NCBI GenBank assembly: GCA_002862095.1
Contig: PHSQ01000002.1
Span: 744,001-808,000, forward strand
Length of the DNA stretch: 64,000 nt
Direction of reading: 5' to 3'
Origin: Methylocystis sp. KS32
GTDB taxonomy: Bacteria; Pseudomonadota; Alphaproteobacteria; Rhizobiales; Beijerinckiaceae
The notes beneath the pieces were generated by a model. That model worked only from the letters and a program-made list of their open reading frames with translations. It ran no database searches and was not told where the DNA came from. Positions 49,937-58,388 of this stretch are shown here, one piece after another; the stretch's first letter is position 1, and each line of letters begins with the position of its first letter. The translations under genes and the position numbers were made by a program.

Positions 49937-50790
49937 CTCTATTCCTTTCGACATCAGTATTACGGTTTGCGCCTGGGCGGCGCCAATGCCGCACCACCCC
50001 CGCCGCCAGACTCACCCTGCACCAACGCAATATTACTCATCAGCACCATATTACGACCGATCCAATAATTCAATGTCCCGTTCAGCACATTTCAGACGGT
50101 TGATACCGCCGATAGGCCAATGCCTTGAGATCCTCTGCGGGAAATTCGCCAAGAAACGCGTCACGGAGCCATGGCGATTGAACCTGCGAGCGAACTCATC
50201 GACGAAGGCCCAAGGTTTCTTGATTTTGCATGGCGGGTTTCAGGAATGCGGCGCTCCCAGCGCCACGAGGAACAAGGTGCGCTGGACGCAAGCCTCGAGG
50301 TCCGGGCGCGTGCGCGGCGAGACGACAGGCTCGAGTCCTCGCGCCCGACGCTCCGCTAGAAGGCGGGTTTGACCGCGCGTCCTCCGCCGACCTCAGCGCC
50401 ACGGACTTGGAGCAGGCCCTCGGCGAGGAAAATGCCGAACTGGGCTTTGGCCACTCGTTGCGCTGACCTCTCGAGTCGCATGGCCGACGGACTTGCGCCG
50501 CGTGGACCGCCGCGACGCGCTAGCATTGGCTTTAACCGCTTGATCTGTCGCGCGCCCGCACGGCAATCGAAAAAAGGGCGAGACTCTCGATCGACGTCGA
50601 CGCCATGGCCCAAGAAATTATGATTCGCCGGTCAAATGCGCCGAGCGCGTCGCACCCGCGCCTTGCGGCAAAATGAACCATATGCCAAAAGCCGCAACGC
50701 TCAACCGACGAGGGCGCGCGAACTCCTCATCAGCGCGGCGCTCACGGATCCCGGTCTTTTCATCCCGCGAATCGCAAGCTCGAGCAAGCA
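49937..50790. other. Gene-poor stretch before the polymerase
   Basis: 854 bp. A minus-strand frame from 50049 to 49960 (29 codons) is notable for MSNIALVQGESGGGGG, ending just before the secreted-protein gene; it may be a short leader or a remnant. From 50100 to 50790, frames in both directions look like decayed coding sequence (GC-rich third positions, many short frames), but no family is recognisable. The promoter of the polymerase at 50791 must be here; I cannot place it. Confidence 0.45.
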
Positions 50791-52296
50791 ATGCCCCAAT
50801 TCGAACCTTCCGGAGTCGTCGGCGCGCCAAAGGGGAAAGACGCCCCATCATCTTCGGCGAGCGCGGGCGGCGGCGCGCAACAGCGACCCGGCGGTTTAGC
50901 GGCGAAATATGCCGCAGCCATCGATGGGGGCGTATTTTTCGCCTTCATCGCTCTGTTGGCCTGGGCTCCGCTATGGTTCGGCTCCAATCGGCCTCTGGCT
51001 TGGGGCGTCAACGCGATCGGCTTCGGCGGCCTCGCTGTTTGCTATGAACTCGCCTTGCTCGCGACGCGGCGCCGCCATCCCGTAGCGCTTCGGCGACTCT
51101 GGTTTCCTGTCCTGGCTTTCGCCTTTGTCTTCGTCTGGTCGCTGTTTCAAATCAGCCCGATGATCCCCAAAGGCTATCAACATCTGATCTGGCAAATGGC
51201 CGGAGAGGCTCTCGCGCGCGAGCTACCGGGCTCCATAAGCGTCGATCACGACGACACCATCGTTTCTCTTTTGCGCTTTGCGACCTGTGGGTTCGCCTTC
51301 TATCTAGCCTTGCAATTGGGCCGCTCGTCGAGAAGAGCGCGACGATTGACGCAGGCTGTGGCGGTGATCGGCGCTTTCTACGCCACCTATGGGATCATAG
51401 CCTTTTTTGTGTTCCCCCGCAGCATTCTCTGGTTCGATAAGCTCTATTATCTCGATTCGGTGACTTCGACTTTCATCAACCGCAATTCCTACGCCACTTA
51501 CGCGGGAATAGGCCTCGTCTGCTCATTGACGATTGTTTTGCATCTCTATCTCGGCGGCGCGGCGCTCGCCGGCGGCGCGGTTGGGCGCAAAATCGCCTCG
51601 CTCGTCTCGATCACCGTCGGCCAGGGCGGCGCGTGGATCGCTTGCGCTTTCATCATCGGCGTCGCCCTCGTTCTTACCGGATCGCGCGGCGGCGTCCTAG
51701 CGAGCGTGAGCGGCCTGTTCGCACTCCTGATTCTATCCGGCGTACGCGGGCGCAGGCATGCCGTCGCGACCGGCTTTGGCTCGCTCGCGATTGGCCTGGC
51801 GATCGGCGGCGCCTTTTTCAATTACGGGGATTTTCTCGCCGACCGTCTCGCCACCCAAGGGCTTGCCTCCGACGACCGCCTCGCCGTCTACGGTCTGACC
51901 TGGAACTCGATCGGCGACGCGCCGCTGCTTGGGTTTGGCGACGGAACATTTGAAAAGGTCTTCCCGCTCTATCGCGACAAGACCATCGATATGGCCGGCC
52001 TATGGGATAAGGCGCATAACTCTTATCTCGAGGCGTTGCAGGGCCTCGGCGTTCCTGTCGCCTCGATCCTCCTTATCGCGATCGCGGTCTTGTTCGGGCG
52101 TTGCGTCCATGCAGCTTTGACGCGACGCAACTCCACGCTTGCGCCGCTCGCGGCGAGCGCGGCCACGGTGATTGTCTCTTTGCACGCGCTGGTTGATTTT
52201 AGTTTGCAAATCGAGGCGGTGGCCCTGACCTGGGCGGCGCTGCTAGGCGCGGGAACGGCGCAATCCTGGCGTAGCAAAGTGGCGACCGATCGCTAG
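50791..52296 (+). CDS. O-antigen ligase/Wzy_C-family polymerase
   Basis: 501-residue integral membrane protein with about 11 membrane segments, starting near residue 45 (GGVFFAFIALLAWAPLWFG). A large periplasmic loop sits at about 365-425 (FLADRLATQGL...KAHNSYLEALQGLG), with the Wzy_C signature SRGGVLA, the Arg residues and the invariant His of AHNSYLE. Joins repeat units or transfers chains. ATG 50791 gives a proline/serine-rich cytosolic head of about 40 residues; start uncertain. Distinct in sequence from the second polymerase-like protein at 61091. Confidence 0.88.
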   Translation: MPQFEPSGVVGAPKGKDAPSSSASAGGGAQQRPGGLAAKYAAAIDGGVFFAFIALLAWAPLWFGSNRPLAWGVNAIGFGGLAVCYELALLATRRRHPVALRRLWFPVLAFAFVFVWSLFQISPMIPKGYQHLIWQMAGEALARELPGSISVDHDDTIVSLLRFATCGFAFYLALQLGRSSRRARRLTQAVAVIGAFYATYGIIAFFVFPRSILWFDKLYYLDSVTSTFINRNSYATYAGIGLVCSLTIVLHLYLGGAALAGGAVGRKIASLVSITVGQGGAWIACAFIIGVALVLTGSRGGVLASVSGLFALLILSGVRGRRHAVATGFGSLAIGLAIGGAFFNYGDFLADRLATQGLASDDRLAVYGLTWNSIGDAPLLGFGDGTFEKVFPLYRDKTIDMAGLWDKAHNSYLEALQGLGVPVASILLIAIAVLFGRCVHAALTRRNSTLAPLAASAATVIVSLHALVDFSLQIEAVALTWAALLGAGTAQSWRSKVATDR

Positions 52297-52539
52297 TTCA
52301 CGGTATGATCGACTCGATAAAGCGAGAGCGCGTAATGCGCAAAAATGCAAAAGCCCACGGCGACTTGCCTCATCAATAATCGTTAGAGCAAAGAAACATC
52401 GGCATATGAAGCCAATGCCGCTCTGCGGACGTCGTCACGTCGGAAGCGCCTGTCGCATTTGCGCCATGATACCTTGCCAAAAGCGAGTGACTTCCTTTAC
52501 CTATCCGCCTTGGCGTCGCCATTTAGAGAGCCTTTGACC

Positions 52540-54774
52540 ATGCATGGCAATATTCCTTTTAAAATGACGCAAGCGGCTGAAGGACAGGATAATTCGGACG
52601 CCATTGACTTGCGTCGGCTGCAAGATTTCTTTCACCGGCGCTGGAAGCTGATTCTCGCGACCGCCGTCGCAGTGATGGTCTTGGCCTTTCTCGTCATCCT
52701 GACCATCGCCCCGCGTTACACCGCCACGGCTCAAGTTCTGCTCGAACCGCGCAAAGAGAAGATTTTCGGCGCCGACAGCATTCTCCCCGAACTCAATCTC
52801 GAAACCGGCAACGTCGACAGCCAGCTAACGGTCATTCAGTCGATCAATCTATTGCGTCGCGTCGTCGAAAAAGAAAAGCTCACCCAGGACACGGAATTCG
52901 GCCAATCCTCGCAGGCCGGTCTGTTTAGTTTTATCGCCGGCTTATTTAAATCCGAGGACGCGGCCGACACCAAGGCTGCCGCCAAAGCCGACAGCGCTAT
53001 TCCCGGCGATGTGTTGCGCTCGATCAACAAATTACGGGCAGCTCTCGAAGTCACCCGCGTCAACCGCACTTACGTCCTCTCCATCGGCGTCACCTCCGAG
53101 GATCCCGCAAAAGCGGCGCGCCTCGCCAATGCGGTGGCCGACGCCTATGTCGTCGACCAATTGGACGCGCGCTACGACGCCGCCAAGCGCGCCTCGGTCT
53201 GGCTGGCGGAACGCATGGAAGGCCTGAGGGAACAACTGCGCCAGTCGGACGAAGCGGTGGCGCAATTCCGCAAGGAGCATAATCTCCAAAACACCGGCCT
53301 CGGCGTTGGCGACAACAAGGTCACCATTTCCGAGCAGCAGCTCTCCGAATTGAACGGCAAGTTGATTACCGCTCGCGCCGACACCGCGGAAAAGCGCGCC
53401 AAATATGAGCAGGCGGTACAAGTAACCTCGCACGGCGGCAATCTGCAGGCTATTCCCGACGTGGTCCATTCGACTGTGATTTCCGAGTTGCGCAAGCAAC
53501 AGGCGGAAGTGGCGCGCAAGGAGGCCGATCTCATCGCCCATTATGGCGATCAGCATCCGCTGCTGATCAACGCCCGCGCTGAGCGCCGCGACATCGACCG
53601 CTCCATCGCGGAGGAAGTGAAACGCATTCTGGTCAATCTCAAGAACGATTACGACGTCGCCAAGTCGCGCGAGACGTCGCTGCAGACCAGCCTCGAACAG
53701 ATCACCGGCCAGACCGGCCAGGACAATGGCGTCGCCGTGCGCCTGCGCGCACTCGAACGTATCAACGCCGCCAACAAGACTCTGTTCGACAATTTCATGT
53801 CGCGCACCAAGATCACTCAGGAACAATCGACTTTCGAGGAGCGCGAAGCGCGGGTGATCTCGCCGGCGGTGAAGCCTAACGCCCCCTCTTTCCCCAAGAA
53901 GGGTCTCGTCGAAGCCTTGGCGGGCGTGGTTGGTCTCATGCTTGGCGTCGGCGGCGCGGCGGCGCTCGACATGCTCAACTCCGGCTTCCAGACCGCACGC
54001 GAGCTTGAAGACAAGCTCGGCCTGCCGGTGTTAGGCTCGGTTCCGCTGCTTAGCGACAAAGACAGCAAGGTCGACGGCAAGACTCTCGACCCTGCTCAAT
54101 ATCTTTTCGCAAAACCGCTGTCGCGCTACGCCGAGGTGGTGCGGGCGATCCGCGTCGGCATCCAGATGGCCGACGTCGACAACCCCGCCAAAGTGATTCT
54201 CGTCACCTCTTCCATACCGAGCGAAGGCAAGTCCACCTTAGCGCAAAGCCTCGCCTTCTCAGCCAGCAAGGCCGGCCAGCGGGTGCTCATCATCGACGGC
54301 GACCTTCGCCATCCTTCCACGAGCAAATATTTTGGGCTGGAGAACAACGCTGGGTTGGTCGATTTCTTGACCGCCGCGGTCGCTCTCGACGCCGCGGCGT
54401 CGAACCAGTTCGGCGTCACCGTTCTCCCCGCCGGAATGAAGTCGCAGAATCCGCCCGATCTCTTGGGCTCCGAGCGCATGAAGCATTTGATCGAAAAGCT
54501 TCGCGATTTATTCGACTACATCATCATCGACTCTCCGCCATTGGAACCGGTGATCGACGCCAAGGTCTTGGCTGCGCTCGCCGACACGGTCGTATTCGCC
54601 GTGCGCTGGCAGACCACCAAACGTGAAACCGCCGCACAAAACGCCGATTATTTCGCCCGCACTCAAAAGCTGGCCGGCATCGCGATGACCATGGTCGATG
54701 AAAGCAAGACGCCGCGTTACGGCGCATATGGCAATTACAACGGCTATTATTATCACAAATATTATTCCAATTAG
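52540..54774 (+). CDS. Polysaccharide co-polymerase fused to BY-kinase (ExoP/Wzc type)
   Basis: Controls chain length and export by a phosphorylation cycle. 744 residues: a first membrane helix near 37-57, a Wzz periplasmic domain with long coiled-coil stretches (220-440), the GNVR-like region and the proline-rich motif before the second helix (460-478), then the cytosolic tyrosine kinase with Walker A SSIPSEGKST at 557-566, Walker A' LIIDGDLRHP at 583-592, Walker B IIIDSPP at 661-667, and a C-terminal cluster of eight tyrosines (726-742), the autophosphorylation site. ATG 52540; a longer frame to 52459 lacks support. Confidence 0.93.
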   Translation: MHGNIPFKMTQAAEGQDNSDAIDLRRLQDFFHRRWKLILATAVAVMVLAFLVILTIAPRYTATAQVLLEPRKEKIFGADSILPELNLETGNVDSQLTVIQSINLLRRVVEKEKLTQDTEFGQSSQAGLFSFIAGLFKSEDAADTKAAAKADSAIPGDVLRSINKLRAALEVTRVNRTYVLSIGVTSEDPAKAARLANAVADAYVVDQLDARYDAAKRASVWLAERMEGLREQLRQSDEAVAQFRKEHNLQNTGLGVGDNKVTISEQQLSELNGKLITARADTAEKRAKYEQAVQVTSHGGNLQAIPDVVHSTVISELRKQQAEVARKEADLIAHYGDQHPLLINARAERRDIDRSIAEEVKRILVNLKNDYDVAKSRETSLQTSLEQITGQTGQDNGVAVRLRALERINAANKTLFDNFMSRTKITQEQSTFEEREARVISPAVKPNAPSFPKKGLVEALAGVVGLMLGVGGAAALDMLNSGFQTARELEDKLGLPVLGSVPLLSDKDSKVDGKTLDPAQYLFAKPLSRYAEVVRAIRVGIQMADVDNPAKVILVTSSIPSEGKSTLAQSLAFSASKAGQRVLIIDGDLRHPSTSKYFGLENNAGLVDFLTAAVALDAAASNQFGVTVLPAGMKSQNPPDLLGSERMKHLIEKLRDLFDYIIIDSPPLEPVIDAKVLAALADTVVFAVRWQTTKRETAAQNADYFARTQKLAGIAMTMVDESKTPRYGAYGNYNGYYYHKYYSN

Positions 54775-54786
54775 CAGGCTTCAAAA

Positions 54787-55467
54787 ATGGCGACCCCGCA
54801 GGCCCTGCTGACATCGATCTGTGTGATCGCCATCGCCGCCTTCGGAATTTCCAAGGGCGTCGATTTGGTTCGCTTTGAGGCGGTGGAAGGCGACATCGAG
54901 GCTTTTCTACAACAGCCGACTCCCGATTCTGCCGCGTTGAAAAAACACCGCGCCGCCACGCTGCACGAGTTTTCGCTGCTCGATCCCTGGACCTCCAAGC
55001 TCGGATTGAGTTCGAGAGCGCTGCAAATGAAAGCTTTCCTCGCCGGAGTAGCGGAGTCCGACGCGGCCGAGGAAGCGGCGGTCGTCGATCTTCTGGCGGT
55101 CGAGCCGACCGCGGGCGCTGTCTGGCTCGATTTGGCGTTGCTGCGTAGGCGCCGCGACGCGCCGACGCCACAAATTGTCAGCGCTTTGGAAATGTCCGAA
55201 CTCACCCATCCCCGCGAGCTTGAGACCGTGATCCCTCGCACTCTTTATGAAATGCAATTATGGGAATCGCTGTCCAGCGACCAACACAGACGCGCGCTCA
55301 ATCGATTGCTCGAACTCAAAGGAAAATTGAACACACAACAATTGGAAGAATTCAAGTCGATGATCGAAGCGAAGCCTTCGTCGTTCAAGGATGTCGTTGC
55401 GCGCGAACTGATCGCGCGCGGCGCCGTCGATCGGAATTGGCTTCGCGCCTTGGGTTTGCAACCATAA
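54787..55467 (+). CDS. Membrane-anchored helical protein of the polysaccharide cluster, unknown
   Basis: 226 residues, 12 bp after the co-polymerase gene and thus almost certainly co-transcribed. An N-terminal anchor (LLTSICVIAIAAFGI) is followed by an all-helical periplasmic part rich in Ala, Leu and Glu, with the look of TPR-like repeats (LGLSSRALQMKAFLAGV, AAEEAAVVDLLAVEPTAGAVWLDLALLRRR). No family recognised. A role as scaffold beside the Wzz/Wzy machinery is inferred from position only. Followed by a dispersed repeat. Confidence 0.75.
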   Translation: MATPQALLTSICVIAIAAFGISKGVDLVRFEAVEGDIEAFLQQPTPDSAALKKHRAATLHEFSLLDPWTSKLGLSSRALQMKAFLAGVAESDAAEEAAVVDLLAVEPTAGAVWLDLALLRRRRDAPTPQIVSALEMSELTHPRELETVIPRTLYEMQLWESLSSDQHRRALNRLLELKGKLNTQQLEEFKSMIEAKPSSFKDVVARELIARGAVDRNWLRALGLQP

Positions 55468-55558
55468 GCTGGCGTTGTTGCAAGCAAGTCGCGCTTGACC
55501 ACGGTCGCGTTGGCGAGATAGTTGTGTCGACATTGAATTCGGCGCTGACGCTCAACGC

Positions 55559-55674
55559 TAGAGCGCTTTCCGACCAGACGGAATCGTCTGGTCGATAAGA
55601 AATCGCTCCAGATTCAAAAAGCTGGAGCAAAATCTAATCGAAAAAGTCTATCAACTTTTTCGGATTTTGCTCTA
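55559..55674 (-). repeat. Dispersed intergenic repeat, copy 6
   Basis: Good copy in reverse orientation, between the unknown anchored protein and the NusG-like gene. All hairpins are intact: GACCAGACGGAATCGTCTGGTC and CGAAAAAGT/ACTTTTTCG. It ends 30 bp before the NusG-like start and so lies in that gene's leader. This is the only copy inside the polysaccharide region. Confidence 0.88.
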
Positions 55675-55704
55675 GTGCATCGACGCTGTTAAGGGCGAGT
55701 GATA

Positions 55705-56265
55705 ATGGCGAGCATGACCGCTGATCTGGGAGCAATGGACGGCGCTGAAAGGCGCCTTCTCGCGCCCGGCCAACGTTGGTACTTGGCTCATACCCTGCCG
55801 CACAAAGAGACCACCGCCGAGATGCGGCTCGCGGACCAAGGCTTTCATGTCTTTCTTCCGCGTCGCCTCAAGACCGTGCGCCACGCTCGCCGGATGCGCA
55901 CGGTCAATGCGCCGCTGTTTCCACGTTACCTGTTTGTCGCTTTCGACATCGATCGCGCGCAATGGCGCAGCATCAATGGCACCATTGGCGTAGCGACCCT
56001 GTTCATGGCGCGAGAGCGGCCCCTCGCGGTCCCGGACGGCGTGGTCGAGACGCTGATCCAGTCGTCCGATCGGGGCGGGTGTCTGCGTTTCGACTCCGAG
56101 CTGACGCCCGGACAACAGGTACGTCTGATCGCCGGGCCTTTCACCGAGACGCTCGGCGTGCTCGATCATCTCGACGCGCGCGGGCGCGTCGAGGTTCTGC
56201 TCAACATCATGGGCAGCGTTACTCGCGTAAGGCTGCACAGGGAGTTGCTCGAACCGGCGGCGTGA
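55705..56265 (+). CDS. NusG/RfaH-like transcription antiterminator
   Basis: 186 residues: a NusG N-terminal domain (WYLAHTLPHKETTAEMRLADQG, FLPR, APLFPRYLFVAFD) that binds RNA polymerase, and a C-terminal KOW domain (LTPGQQVRLIAGPFTETLGVLDHLD). Separate from the housekeeping nusG by context and divergence, it fits the RfaH/LoaP-type paralogues that extend transcription of long polysaccharide operons. Start ATG 55705 after AAGGGCGAG; a GTG 6 bases earlier is possible. It precedes the WcaI-like gene by about 320 bp, where an ops-like site may be present. Confidence 0.88.
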   Translation: MASMTADLGAMDGAERRLLAPGQRWYLAHTLPHKETTAEMRLADQGFHVFLPRRLKTVRHARRMRTVNAPLFPRYLFVAFDIDRAQWRSINGTIGVATLFMARERPLAVPDGVVETLIQSSDRGGCLRFDSELTPGQQVRLIAGPFTETLGVLDHLDARGRVEVLLNIMGSVTRVRLHRELLEPAA

Positions 56266-56583
56266 CGCCGCTTGGCGCGCGAATCGCATGAGATCATCAA
56301 CCGGATGAAGCTCGATGGAGAGTCACCCGAATGGCGGCAGCATGGCTGACCCCGCCATTGTTGTTACGCTCAATTTATGGGACGCCTCTGGTCTGATCGA
56401 GCGCCTTGAGTTTGTTCGAATACGCGTTTGCTCGCTCCGATCCCGCCGGCGCGGCGATCATCGCCGTCCGGCTCAGAGAGCTTGTCGGCCGGGTTTCGAC
56501 TTTAGTTAGCCTTAATGCGTTGTTAGGCTTACCGTGTTCCCCCGCCTTAAAAATTCGCGCCTCGTCTTATGGAGTTGTTCCTG
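56266..56583. other. Leader region with an ops-like motif
   Basis: 318 bp between the antiterminator and the first glycosyltransferase. GGCGGCAGCATGG at 56333-56345 resembles the E. coli RfaH recruitment site GGCGGTAGCGTG in ten of the first twelve positions. Downstream, 56500-56570 is AT-richer and contains AGCCTTAAtgcgttgTTAGGCT, an imperfect hairpin. The likeness is short and could be chance. Confidence 0.35.
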
Positions 56584-57966
56584 ATGACTTCACAGCAGTT
56601 TGAGAAAGATCAAATTACCGCGTTCCGCCACCCCCCGACCGAGACAGGATTCGCAATCAATCGTTGGTTTCAACGCGCACCCAGTAAATCCGGTTCCAAT
56701 CCGTCACAAAAAATTTTGATTCAGGCGATAAATTATGCTCCTGAACTGATCGGCTGCGCCAAATACACCACCGAGCTGGCGCAATATCTAAGCCAAAACG
56801 GCCATCTCGTCGAAGTGGTCGCGGCCCCACCGCATTATCCGGGCTGGTATGTGCGCAAGCCCTATCGCGGCTTCGCCTATAGCAGCGAACTTCTCGATGG
56901 CGTCAGAGTCACGCGCTGTCCGATGGCGATGAAAGCCGACGGCGGCGGGCTATGGCGGATGCTGGCGCCGCTAAGCTTCGCCTTCGCCGCCGCGCCGGCG
57001 CTGTTATGGCGCGCATTGCGCTTCCGTCCCGACGTCGTGATGTGCGTCGAGCCGACCTTATTCGCGGCGCCGATCGCTCTACTCGCCGCCAAAATTCTTG
57101 GCGCGCGCGCGCTGTTGCATGTGCAGGATCTCGAGATCGACGCTGCTTTCGGCGTGGGCCATCTCAAGGGCGCGGCATTGAAACGCGCGGCTTTTTTATG
57201 CGAACGCCTGTTGCTCTCGCGGTTCGACGATATCGTCACGATCTCGAACAAAATGCGCGCGGCTTTGGTCGCCAAGAGCCTTGATCCCTCTAAAATCAGG
57301 CTGCTGCGCAATTGGGTCGATACCGAGCAAATCGCGCCCACGCCAAGAACCGGCAACGGTTTTCGCGCCGAGCTCGGCATAAGCGACGACGCCTTTGTTG
57401 TGCTCTATGCCGGCCATATTGGCGTCAAGCAAGCGCTCGACGTCGTGATAGCCTCCGCAAGGCGGCTTAAGCATCGCAGCGACATTGTTTTCGTGATCGC
57501 CGGCGCCGGCCCCAGCAGAAGCGGCTTGGTCGCAGCATCCGCCGATTTGCCCAATGTCCGGCATTTGCCGTTGCAGCCGGCCGAGCGGCTCAATGAACTG
57601 CTGGCGCTGGCCGATCTCCATGTCTTGCCGCAACACCGCGGCGCGGCCGATCTGGTGTTGCCATCGAAGTTGAGCGGCATGTTGGCGAGCGGGCGCCCAA
57701 TAGTCGCCACCGCCGATCCCGGCAGCGAACTCTACGACATATTGACCGAGGTGGCGCTGTTGACGCCTGCGGGCGACGCCGCGGCGCTGGCCGAGGCCAT
57801 TGTCGCCGCGACCTCGCTCGACTGGTCGCGGCGCATCGAGGCCGGCCTGCGTTTGGCCGCTAGCATGGGGTCGGATCGCCTGCTGCCGCATTTCGCCGCT
57901 CTCCTGCTCGCTCCCCACGATTGGGCCGAGTCGGCGGCGGTCGCCGAGGCCCCGGAGGCGGGTTGA
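56584..57966 (+). CDS. WcaI-like glycosyltransferase (GT4)
   Basis: About 460 residues of the GT-B fold. The N-terminal Rossmann half opens with ILIQAINYAPELIGCAKYTTELAQYL, the pattern of the colanic acid WcaI family; the donor half has VLYAGHIGVKQALDVVI, FVIAGAGPSR and the late PSKLSGMLASGRPIVATADP. The 45-residue head before the core is variable. ATG 56584 has GGAG upstream; an ATG at 56569 gives five more residues. Adds a sugar, probably fucose or a related hexose, to the lipid-linked unit; the donor is not known. Confidence 0.87.
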   Translation: MTSQQFEKDQITAFRHPPTETGFAINRWFQRAPSKSGSNPSQKILIQAINYAPELIGCAKYTTELAQYLSQNGHLVEVVAAPPHYPGWYVRKPYRGFAYSSELLDGVRVTRCPMAMKADGGGLWRMLAPLSFAFAAAPALLWRALRFRPDVVMCVEPTLFAAPIALLAAKILGARALLHVQDLEIDAAFGVGHLKGAALKRAAFLCERLLLSRFDDIVTISNKMRAALVAKSLDPSKIRLLRNWVDTEQIAPTPRTGNGFRAELGISDDAFVVLYAGHIGVKQALDVVIASARRLKHRSDIVFVIAGAGPSRSGLVAASADLPNVRHLPLQPAERLNELLALADLHVLPQHRGAADLVLPSKLSGMLASGRPIVATADPGSELYDILTEVALLTPAGDAAALAEAIVAATSLDWSRRIEAGLRLAASMGSDRLLPHFAALLLAPHDWAESAAVAEAPEAG

Positions 57967-58162
57967 GCGCGCCGCTTCGCCTTGCTCAGGCCGCTGGCGG
58001 AGCCGCCCAAATCGCGCCCAATAGGGCGTCATGCACGCCCTCCCCTATGCGCGCCACGACGCCTCTCCCACTCTGTCGAGCGAATTGTGATAAGAGTAAT
58101 TATCGCATTGCGGACGAGCGATTGGCGCTTTTGCCTCACAAGCTTGGGCCAGCGGGAAAAAC

Positions 58163-58345
58163 GTCATTGCGAGCGCGAGCCGAAGCAATCCAGGGGACAA
58201 CGTCGGTCCCTTCTGCCTTTTCATGCTCCCAAGACAGCTCCAAACGATCCTTCCTCCGCGCTATGCCCGCCTGGATTGCTTCGTCACTTCGTTCCTCGCA
58301 ATGACGGACCCGCCGCCGAACTCGTTTGTGACGCAGCAGAATTAG
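58163..58345. repeat. Palindromic repeat family B, partial copy
   Basis: GTCATTGCGAGCGCG...GAAGCAATCCAGG at 58163-58195 and the complementary CTGGATTGCTTCGTCACTTCG...CGCAATGACGG at 58271-58307 frame 75 bp. The right terminal arm GTGACGCAGCAGAATTAG (58328-58345) matches that of the full element at 27433-27453 in all but two positions. No left terminal arm is found. The rest of the gap between the GT4 gene and the flippase (57967-58388) shows nothing more. Confidence 0.65.
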
Positions 58346-58388
58346 GGGTTGTCGCGCGCTGGAACTTCTTAAGCAAAGAGCAACTTTG

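Noticed and set aside
50196-50623. Several 60-85-codon frames before the polymerase
   Set aside because: Overlapping on both strands with no conserved features; perhaps decayed coding sequence, but nothing nameable.
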